Assembly (NCBI GenBank): GCA_016194505.1
Contig: JACQBK010000059.1
Coordinates: forward strand, 1 to 40,516
Direction: 5' to 3'
Length of the DNA: 40,516 nt
DNA from: Ignavibacteriales bacterium
Lineage (GTDB): Bacteria > Bacteroidota > Ignavibacteria > UBA10030
The translations under genes were made by a program, and so were the position numbers. The notes under the pieces are model-generated. The model searched no databases and was not told where the DNA came from. It saw nothing but the letters and a program-made list of their open reading frames with translations. Positions 33,902 to 40,516 of the stretch are shown here, piece after piece (within the stretch, counting starts at the first letter, position 1; every line of letters begins with the position of its first letter).

Positions 33902-35908
33902 ATGCACAATCAAAAAGGTATTTTGGCGTTTCTTTTCATTACCTGCTACCTGTTGTCGGTCATGGATGTTTTCTCACAACCTTCTGTTGGGAGAAATTCA
34001 AACTATGTCTCAAACCGTGAGCCGTTGGTTCCCAATCCCTATGTTCAATTACCATTTGATGCTATCACGCCGAAAGGTTGGTTGCATCAGCAATTAAAAC
34101 TTTCTGCTGATGGAATGACGGGTCATCTTGATGAAATCTGGAAAGATGTCGGTCCAAACAATGGGTGGTTGGGAGGAAAAGGGGATAGCTGGGAACGCGG
34201 ACCATACTGGCTGGATGGCTTGATTCCGCTCGCCTACATTTTAAAGGATAAGGCTCTTATCCAAAAAGCACAACGGTGGATTGAATGGAGCTTGACGCAC
34301 CAGCGCGAGGATGGATACTTTGGACCTGAACTTGACCCCACGAGAATCTTTACCCCTGAAGAGCGTGTGCTGGCGTGGCAAGAAAAGAACAAGGAAGATT
34401 GGTGGCCTCACATGGTAATGTTGAAAGTAATGGAGCAATATTATGATGCTACGCAGGATAAGCGCGTGCTTAATTTTATGACAAAGTATTTTAAGTATCA
34501 GCAAAAGCATCTTCCAACGAAGCCCCTTGCACATTGGACACATTGGGCAAAGAGTCGTGGGGGCGAAAATTTGGCAAGTATTTACTGGCTCTATAATCGC
34601 ACAGGTGAGCCGTTCCTTCTCGAATTGGCGCAGCTAATTTTTCAGCAGACAGAAGAATGGACGAAATTGTTTGAGGATGGAGATCCGCGTTATTGGCATG
34701 GTGTCAACACGGGGATGGGGATCAAACAGCCGGCAGTATGGTACCAACAGTCAAAAGACGAGAGATTCCTCAAAGCAGTCAAGAAAGGAATCAATGATTT
34801 AATGAAATATCATGGACAAGTTCAAGGAATGTTTTCTGGAGACGAACTGCTCCATGGTACCGATCCAACGCAGGGGACAGAATTCTGCACGGTGGTCGAG
34901 TATATGTTTAGCCTCGAATCGCTCATCAAAATTACCGGCGATCTTGAGTATGCAGACAAACTGGAGCGGCTTGCGTTCAATGCGCTGCCCACGCAAGCCA
35001 CGCCTCATTTTACTAGTCGGCAGTATTTTCAATTACCCAATCAAATCTCGTGCGATACTCGTTACCACAATTTCAATGTCAACTATTCCGATGCTATTCT
35101 TTTTGGGTTGGAGACAGGGTACGGCTGCTGCACTGCGAATTACCATCAAGGCTGGCCTAAATTTGCCGCTCACCTGTGGCTTGCGACACAAGACAACGGC
35201 TTGGCGGCACTTGAGTATGCTCCCTCCGAAGTAACTGCGAAAGTGGCGAACAATATCGAGGTAACGTTTATCGAAGAAACAAATTATCCGTTTGACGAAA
35301 CTATTACATTCACGTTTGCGAGCAGTCATGATGTTCAGTTCCCATTGCATGTGCGTATTCCAGCTTGGTGCAATTCGGCTAAAGTGTTAGTCAATGGTAA
35401 AGAGTTCAGCACACCTAAAGCTGGCTCGATTGAAAGAATTGCCCGTGTCTGGAAAAAAAGGGATAAAGTTGAGTTACATCTTCCGATGGAGGTACAACTC
35501 TCGAAGTGGCACGAGGAAGCAATTGGTGTGGAGAGAGGTCCTTTGGTTTATGCGTTGAGAATGAAAGAAGAGTGGAAGAAAGTCAAAGGCAACGAGCCGT
35601 ATGCGACGTACGAGGTAACTTCAAATGATTCGTGGAATTACGGTCTTCTTATTCAAGACTTGAAAAATCCCTCAACAAGTTTTCAGGTCATCAAAGGTGA
35701 AATGAGCTTGCAGCCGTGGAAGATTGATTCAGCGCCGATCCAGCTCAAAGTGAAGGCAAAGCGCATTCCAGAGTGGCAGCAATATGGAGGTATTGCAGGC
35801 CCACTTCCATGGAGTCCGGTAAAGTCCAAAGAATCAATTGAAGACATTACTCTTATCCCTTATGGATGTACGAAGCTACGAATTTCTGAGTTTCCAAGCG
35901 TAGAATAA
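33902..35908 (+). CDS. GH127-type (DUF1680) beta-L-arabinofuranosidase-like protein
   Basis: This is a predicted exported glycosidase of the (alpha/alpha)6-barrel family that includes Bifidobacterium HypBA1, which removes beta-L-arabinofuranose. It has 668 residues with a signal peptide ending DVFSQ (about 26). The zinc site typical of the family is present: Glu327 and Cys329 in GTEFCTVVEY, and Cys409-Cys410 in GYGCCTANYHQGWPKF. Cys410 or its neighbour would be the nucleophile. A candidate acid/base is Glu315 in FSGDELLHG, 12 residues before Glu327. The C-terminal beta-sandwich has PLHVRIPAWC, MEVQLSKWHEEAI and ERGPLVYALR. It lacks a sorting domain, so it is probably periplasmic. The family also contains other activities, so arabinose specificity is an inference. 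Confidence 0.88.
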   Translation: MHNQKGILAFLFITCYLLSVMDVFSQPSVGRNSNYVSNREPLVPNPYVQLPFDAITPKGWLHQQLKLSADGMTGHLDEIWKDVGPNNGWLGGKGDSWERGPYWLDGLIPLAYILKDKALIQKAQRWIEWSLTHQREDGYFGPELDPTRIFTPEERVLAWQEKNKEDWWPHMVMLKVMEQYYDATQDKRVLNFMTKYFKYQQKHLPTKPLAHWTHWAKSRGGENLASIYWLYNRTGEPFLLELAQLIFQQTEEWTKLFEDGDPRYWHGVNTGMGIKQPAVWYQQSKDERFLKAVKKGINDLMKYHGQVQGMFSGDELLHGTDPTQGTEFCTVVEYMFSLESLIKITGDLEYADKLERLAFNALPTQATPHFTSRQYFQLPNQISCDTRYHNFNVNYSDAILFGLETGYGCCTANYHQGWPKFAAHLWLATQDNGLAALEYAPSEVTAKVANNIEVTFIEETNYPFDETITFTFASSHDVQFPLHVRIPAWCNSAKVLVNGKEFSTPKAGSIERIARVWKKRDKVELHLPMEVQLSKWHEEAIGVERGPLVYALRMKEEWKKVKGNEPYATYEVTSNDSWNYGLLIQDLKNPSTSFQVIKGEMSLQPWKIDSAPIQLKVKAKRIPEWQQYGGIAGPLPWSPVKSKESIEDITLIPYGCTKLRISEFPSVE

Positions 35909-35976
35909 AGCCTCGAACAAATTCATGATGTGATGCAATATTTTTTCAGCATTATTCACACCGAGAGGGTGGAAGG

Positions 35977-38076
35977 ATGAAAACCAGTCAAAGCTTATTG
36001 GTGAAACGGGGAGTGCCGCTTGTAGTATTGCTGGTGCTCGCATACTCAGGGCTATGGGCACAAGTCACCCAATTGCGACCGGTAGATGTAAACAAGGGGA
36101 TTAAAAATGGAGCTATTCATATCACGATTGCTCCCTCATTTCACGGCGATACGCTGAAGCCATTTGATGGCGATCGTTTCAACGCTATGGAAATTTTGAA
36201 GAGTGATAGCCTTGTCATAACATTGCAATCCGATTCACTTGTGCAGATCGAAAAAAGCAAAGTGTTTTTCTGGAATAGTGGCAGTTGGACACTCGAAGCG
36301 GCGAACTCTCTTTCCGATCTCGACTTGAAAACAGGCTCTTATATAAAGCTTGTGGATAGCAGGACATTCTCGTCCTTTGCATGGGATTCCGTCAGTTTTT
36401 CACAACGGCAAGCAAAGTGCATACGCCTGAAGGCACGGAACCCAGTTGATTCAACTATTCTTCTTGGTGAATGGACGCTTGAGGGAACCGTTACATTTAC
36501 CAAGCTTCTTATCTTACCTAAGCCTGTACGCCTCTTGCCAATCACATCACTGCAGCTTAGCGTGAATATTGTTGATGAACAGAATATTTTATACCCCTAT
36601 TTTCTCACCGAGCCTATTCTTTGGTCATCAGCGAATTCATCTATAGCGATGGTGGATGAAAACGGAAAGCTGACAGGCGTTGCTGTGGGAACGACTGCCG
36701 TTACAGCGGCGACATCGTCAAGAAAACTCTCCGGCACAACGACTGTGAGCGTTGAGCAGGATTTTCGACCGCAAAAAGTAGCACCTATGACGATTAAAGT
36801 TGCACTTGTGTTGCAGGACCCGGCGATTGCAAGCCAGGGGTATCAAAGGCTTCATGAATTGTTCACAGGATGGAAGGACCCTCAGCTTCTTTCCAATAAA
36901 CTGGTTTTTCATTTTAAGGAAGCAACGGATAGTGTTGTGAACTTTCAGTTCGTCGAAACGGTCAACGATGGTCGGTTGTTCACGCGTTACTATGGTAATT
37001 TCTTGACCGTTTCACAATACTACAATCTCTTAAAGGAGCCAGGCTGGAAATCACTTAGAGCGGCGGAGGACTCGGGGCAAATTCGGTTCGACTATCGTGA
37101 GTTTGTTAAGTTCTATCATTACGATGAAAAGCGCAACAGCGGCCAGATTGATGAGGTATGGGTGTTCGCTGCTCCTTTTCTTGGAATGTACGAATCACAG
37201 CTTTTGGGGCCAAATGCTTTCTGGTGGAATTCTCCTCCTATCAAAGATGGAACGGCATTGACAAAGCTTCTCTCGGTGATGGGGTTAAATTACGAGAGAG
37301 GGGTTGATCAGGCTTTTCATAGTTTCGGTCATCGAACGGAAAGCGCTCTTGTGCAAGCGTATTACCAAGCACAAGGACGTAATTGGAATCCCAAATCTTC
37401 TAATCCTACACCTTGGGACCTCTTCACGCGGATTGAGAAAGATATGCCGGGACAAGCTCACGTTGGTAACGTTCACTTTCCTCCGAATGGTGTGCGCGAT
37501 TACGATTATGGCAACACTACCATTGTAAAATCGTATGCCCAAAACTGGTTTCGCTATCCCTATTTGTTTGATCAAAGCGCTCAGGTCAATATCGCAACGT
37601 GGTATTACAATGCGGGTGACCCGCTTGCCGAAGGCCAAGATCATTTGGGATATTTGCGGTGGTGGTATAATCACTTGCCACGTTACGTCGGGGTGACAGA
37701 TGGAGTGCTGAACAACTGGTGGCATTATGTGGTTGACTACGAGGCCGCAGTTGAGCTTGCAAAAAAGACGCCTGTTGTCGGAGTGTACAAAGAAGCCACG
37801 AATTCTTTGCCGAAATCATTTCGGCTTGAACAAAATTTTCCGAATCCGTTTAATCCATCAACGACCATTCAATTTTCGATTTCAGAGCTTTCTATTGTCA
37901 CCTTGAGGGTTTTCGACATCCTTGGCAGAGAGGTTGCGATGTTAATTAATCAAACTCTGGGTACGGGAAGGTATTCGATGCTCTGGGATGCTCGCAATGT
38001 TGCAAGTGGAATCTACTTTTACCGACTGCAGGCTAATCAATATACTGAGACAAAAAAACTGGTGCTGATTCAATAA
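35977..38076 (+). CDS. T9SS surface protein with Ig-like (Big_2) domain and an unrecognised central domain
   Basis: This protein has 699 residues. The ATG at 35977 has GGAAGG close upstream, and the signal peptide ends SGLWAQ near residue 29. Residues about 35-165 form a beta-rich domain that may be discoidin-like. A Big_2-like domain (about 175-262) has LTSLQ-type strands, SSIAMVDENGKLTGVAVGTT and a closing TTTVSV. The central 350 residues are not recognised: they start MTIKVALVLQDPAIASQGYQ and contain VWVFAAPFLGMYES, QAFHSFGHRTESALVQAYYQ, VGNVHFPPNGVRDYDYGN and WWYNHLPRYVGV. The His/Glu cluster in HSFGHRTES could bind a metal. The sorting domain (about 612-699) has EQNFPNPFNPSTTIQFSI and ends KKLVLIQ. 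Its function may be glycan binding or hydrolysis. Confidence 0.82.
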   Translation: MKTSQSLLVKRGVPLVVLLVLAYSGLWAQVTQLRPVDVNKGIKNGAIHITIAPSFHGDTLKPFDGDRFNAMEILKSDSLVITLQSDSLVQIEKSKVFFWNSGSWTLEAANSLSDLDLKTGSYIKLVDSRTFSSFAWDSVSFSQRQAKCIRLKARNPVDSTILLGEWTLEGTVTFTKLLILPKPVRLLPITSLQLSVNIVDEQNILYPYFLTEPILWSSANSSIAMVDENGKLTGVAVGTTAVTAATSSRKLSGTTTVSVEQDFRPQKVAPMTIKVALVLQDPAIASQGYQRLHELFTGWKDPQLLSNKLVFHFKEATDSVVNFQFVETVNDGRLFTRYYGNFLTVSQYYNLLKEPGWKSLRAAEDSGQIRFDYREFVKFYHYDEKRNSGQIDEVWVFAAPFLGMYESQLLGPNAFWWNSPPIKDGTALTKLLSVMGLNYERGVDQAFHSFGHRTESALVQAYYQAQGRNWNPKSSNPTPWDLFTRIEKDMPGQAHVGNVHFPPNGVRDYDYGNTTIVKSYAQNWFRYPYLFDQSAQVNIATWYYNAGDPLAEGQDHLGYLRWWYNHLPRYVGVTDGVLNNWWHYVVDYEAAVELAKKTPVVGVYKEATNSLPKSFRLEQNFPNPFNPSTTIQFSISELSIVTLRVFDILGREVAMLINQTLGTGRYSMLWDARNVASGIYFYRLQANQYTETKKLVLIQ

Positions 38077-38204
38077 GATTGCGGGATAATGCAGGGATGT
38101 TCTATAAGAATAATCTTTCGAGTAAAAAATAATTTTCTTATATTTCCTATTGGTAAAATCATTCGTTAAAAGAAATTTGAACGGTATAAAATATTAGGAA
38201 GTAT

Positions 38205-39287
38205 ATGAGAAAGAGTTCAAATGAAGCAAAACAAATTGGACGAAGGGTTTCCAGGCGCATAACGGCAAAAGAAGTTGCCCAAAAGCTTGGAATCTCGACC
38301 ATGACTGTTTCCAGAGCTTTGAATAAGCGTCCGAATGTAGATGAGAAAACACGCAAAAAAGTTGTTGAAACAGCAAAGAGATTAGGGTACAGCCCCGATC
38401 ATATAGCAAAGAGCTTAGTGTTGCGAAAAACTCATACAATCGGCGTCGTGGTGCCCGAAATAACACACTCGTTCTTTCCGGAAGCCATTCGTGGCATCGA
38501 GGAAGCAACGTATAGAGCCGGGTATCATCTTATTCTTACTCATTCTGCAGAGGATGGAGAGCGAGAAAAGGTTGCAATTCGCACACTTGAGTCAAAACGG
38601 GTGGATGGAATTCTTATCTCGACGGCACAGAGAGTCGAGGACTACAAGCTGTACAAACAGGTCATTCGGTTAAGGATGCCAATCGTTTTTTTTGACCGAT
38701 GCGTGCAGGGCATTGGCGCAAGCTGTGTGAGCATTGATGATGAAGAGAGCGCCAAGCGGATTACTGAGCATCTAATCAACCATGGCTATCGTCGGATAGC
38801 TCACCTCAGTGGTCCTCAAAAGGTATCAATAGGCAGGGCTCGTTTGAACGGTTTCAAAAAAGCATTGAGCGAAAGAAACGTTCCTTGCTTCGATGAGCTC
38901 ATTGTGGAATCCGGGTTGCAGGAGTCTGACGGGTACAATGCTATGAACAAGCTTCTAAGCTTACCAAAATCCCTGCAACCGCGTGCAGTTGTAGCAGTCA
39001 ATGACCCAGCGGCGTTCGGAGCCATGCAGGCAATTCAAGAACATGGGCTGAGAATCCCTGAAGACATTGCCATTGTAGGATTCTCAGATGACATCAGAGC
39101 TCCGCTGATGCCGTCACCGTTGACGACTGTACGCCAACACGCGTATGAAGTAGGGAAAAGAGCTGCACAAAAACTTATTGCATTTATCGAGGGAAAATCT
39201 CCAACCGTAGAAGAGATTATTGTAAAGACTGAACAGGTTATTCGACATTCTTGTGGCTGTAACGCACAGTCAGCGCTGGTTGATTGA
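38205..39287 (+). CDS. LacI-family transcriptional regulator
   Basis: This sugar-responsive DNA-binding regulator has 360 residues. The N-terminal helix-turn-helix ITAKEVAQKLGISTMTVSRA spans 19-38, followed by the hinge helix near YSPDHIAKSLVLRKT. The periplasmic-binding-protein-like core has HTIGVVVPEITHSFFPEA, LESKRVDGILIST, INHGYRRIAHLSGP and AIVGFSDD. The C-terminus carries VIRHSCGC, a common LacI-family ending. It lies at the distal end of the sugar locus, and the window contains two clear LacI-type operators at its proximal end, so control of the whole locus is the natural hypothesis. The effector is probably galactose, arabinose or a short oligosaccharide. No copy of the operator was found directly upstream of this gene. 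Confidence 0.95.
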   Translation: MRKSSNEAKQIGRRVSRRITAKEVAQKLGISTMTVSRALNKRPNVDEKTRKKVVETAKRLGYSPDHIAKSLVLRKTHTIGVVVPEITHSFFPEAIRGIEEATYRAGYHLILTHSAEDGEREKVAIRTLESKRVDGILISTAQRVEDYKLYKQVIRLRMPIVFFDRCVQGIGASCVSIDDEESAKRITEHLINHGYRRIAHLSGPQKVSIGRARLNGFKKALSERNVPCFDELIVESGLQESDGYNAMNKLLSLPKSLQPRAVVAVNDPAAFGAMQAIQEHGLRIPEDIAIVGFSDDIRAPLMPSPLTTVRQHAYEVGKRAAQKLIAFIEGKSPTVEEIIVKTEQVIRHSCGCNAQSALVD

Positions 39288-39304
39288 AGTCTATCCGCCG
39301 CTTT

Positions 39305-39320
39305 TTGGTATGGGTACCAA
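39305..39320 (+). other. Short hairpin after the LacI-family gene
   Basis: TTGGTA, loop TGGG, TACCAA, 18 bases after the stop. Only a 6-bp stem and a weak, interrupted T-run follow, so it is at best a poor terminator. Confidence 0.3.
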
Positions 39321-39532
39321 GTGTTTGGGGATTTTGTAGGATTTTCAATAGTTTTGCGGTGGTAAGAGCGATACTGCAAAATGGCAACGCAACCCGATGT
39401 TATCCCTCGTCGTACACGCGTAAAGATTCTGAGATCTGAGATAAACAATTCGGCATTCTCGTCTTGTCTTGATTTATCTTCCCAGTTTGAGTATCTTTGA
39501 GGTATATGGTTGAAAGAGAGGAGAAAAAATTT

Positions 39533-40108
39533 ATGGCAAGAAAATCTGAGGCGGTTCTTGTTATTGATATGCTAAATGATTTTATCACGGGAAAATTGCG
39601 CTGCGAACGGGCAGATCGGATTATTCCCAATCTCATAAGATTTCTAGCAGAAGCTCGGGAGAAAGATGTTCCTGTGATTTATGCCGGCGATGCACATCTA
39701 AAGGAGGATTTTGAACTTCGTGTCTGGGGTGAGCATGCTATGAAGGGAACCGGAGGTGCGGAGGTGATTCCAGAGTTAAGACCAGAGAGTTCTGATTATC
39801 TGTTTGAAAAGCGTACCTATTCAGCATTTTTTGAAACTGGCCTCGACCAGTTCTTGCGAAGCCTTGGCGTGACAAGGTTGTATATCACGGGCTTACACAC
39901 AAACATCTGTGACCGTCATACTTCTGCTGATGCCTTCTTTAGAGGATACGATTTGGTCATTCTGGAGGATGGCGTTGAAGCGTTCGACCAAAAAGCTCAC
40001 GATGAAGGGCTTGAATATTTGAAAACAAATTATGGCGCTGAGATTAAGACAACGGAAGAAGTGATCAAAACATGGCAACGGAAGCAGGCCGAAGTGCCGC
40101 GCAATTAA
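39533..40108 (+). CDS. Isochorismatase-family cysteine hydrolase
   Basis: This is a cytoplasmic amidohydrolase-like enzyme of the isochorismatase/nicotinamidase superfamily. It has 191 residues from the ATG at 39533, with AGAGGAG 11 bases upstream; in-frame ATG and TTG codons further upstream overlap or precede that site. The catalytic triad is complete: Asp12 in VLVIDMLNDF, Lys in YLFEKRTYSAF, and Cys in TGLHTNICDRHTSADAF. The metal-side pattern YAGDAHLKEDFE replaces the nicotinamidase DxHxxxH motif only partly, so nicotinamidase activity is not assured. The substrate is unknown. It is separated from the LacI gene by 245 bases and probably does not belong to the sugar locus. Confidence 0.9.
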   Translation: MARKSEAVLVIDMLNDFITGKLRCERADRIIPNLIRFLAEAREKDVPVIYAGDAHLKEDFELRVWGEHAMKGTGGAEVIPELRPESSDYLFEKRTYSAFFETGLDQFLRSLGVTRLYITGLHTNICDRHTSADAFFRGYDLVILEDGVEAFDQKAHDEGLEYLKTNYGAEIKTTEEVIKTWQRKQAEVPRN

Positions 40109-40172
40109 GTTTCGTTCTGATCCTAAGGCCGTTATCAAGCGAATGTGTTCTTCTGCCGTTCGTCTTTTCGGG

Positions 40173-40516
40173 TTAAGTTTGCGTATTCAAGAAGTTATGC
40201 ACCTTCTTGAGCACCGTATAAAAGGATCTGCCCTCGTTTCTCTCTATATATCTACTCAATGTCGCCAGTCAACCCCTATCCGCCTTGCTAATTCCTTTTG
40301 AGTTATTCCGTGTGATTTCCTATATTGGAGCACCTTTTCACCCAGAGTTTTGGCCTCGCTGGTCTTAGGGTCATAGCCAAGCAAATCAATGATTTTCGCT
40401 AACAAGTGGAGCATAGGGCTTGAATGATTTTTCTCCCAGTTGCATACCGTCATTTCATCCACTCCAAGTTTGCTTGCTACCTCTTTTTGAAGTAATCTCA
40501 GTTCAAGCCGCTTCGC
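40173..40516 (-). pseudogene. Double helix-turn-helix (XRE-type) regulator, frameshifted and cut by the window edge
   Basis: On the minus strand from the window edge the frame reads AKRLELRLLQKEVASKLGVD and then EMTVCNWEKNHSSP, a standard XRE helix-turn-helix. A second one begins LGEKVLQYRKSHGITQKELA and runs to RRIGVD. That frame stops at 40256 after WRH. A one-base shift at about 40264-40270 restores ATLSRYIERNEGRSFYTVLK and then KVHNFLNTQT, ending at a TAA at 40173-40175, which completes the recognition helix and tail expected after GVD. So a single-base indel has broken the second DNA-binding domain; either the gene is decaying or there is a sequencing error. The N-terminus lies outside the window. 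Confidence 0.75.

Overview
The window looks like chromosomal DNA of a Gram-negative bacterium of the FCB group, most likely an Ignavibacteria/Chlorobiota-like lineage of Bacteroidota in the wide sense. This placement is inferred. It rests on several proteins ending in type IX secretion (T9SS) sorting domains with the motif NYPNPFNPST, a PorV/PorQ-family outer-membrane protein, a TonB-dependent receptor with an N-terminal carboxypeptidase-regulatory domain, an LpxH-like lipid A enzyme, and weak or absent Shine-Dalgarno sites at several genes. No rRNA, tRNA or CRISPR array was seen.

Left part (1-11.9 kb): housekeeping and transport genes. These are a T9SS-exported GHL10 glycosidase-like protein whose N-terminus is interrupted by an array of hairpins, penicillin-binding protein 1A, an LpxH-like phosphoesterase, a two-component system (OmpR-type regulator and histidine kinase, ATG overlapping TAA), and a compact TatT-DctP-DctQ-DctM TRAP transporter operon. 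Palindromic repeats fill 4.5-5.7 kb.

Middle (11.9-16.6 kb): a gene-poor, decayed zone. It holds one secreted BNR/sortilin-like repeat protein without a sorting domain, one small exported protein of unknown function, and two long non-coding stretches. The second stretch contains relics of a glycerophosphodiester phosphodiesterase-like gene and of an IS630-family transposase.

Right part (16.6-39.3 kb): a coherent glycan and galactose utilisation locus. It starts at a promoter with two LacI-type operators. It encodes an M24-like lipoprotein, an aldose-epimerase-like protein, galactokinase, a LamG-domain surface protein, two lipoproteins, a TonB-dependent receptor, a large T9SS-type exported protein, a PorV/PorQ-family protein, an (alpha/alpha)6 glycosidase, GalT, a GH127-type beta-L-arabinofuranosidase-like protein, an Ig-domain T9SS protein with an unrecognised central domain, and a LacI-family regulator. 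A plausible model is as follows. Surface proteins bind or cut a galactose- and possibly arabinose-containing glycan. The TonB receptor imports oligosaccharides and the exported glycosidases trim them. The epimerase, GalK and GalT feed galactose into the Leloir pathway, and the LacI regulator controls the locus. No SusD-like protein and no GalE are present.

Right edge: an isochorismatase-family hydrolase and a frameshifted, edge-truncated double-HTH regulator.
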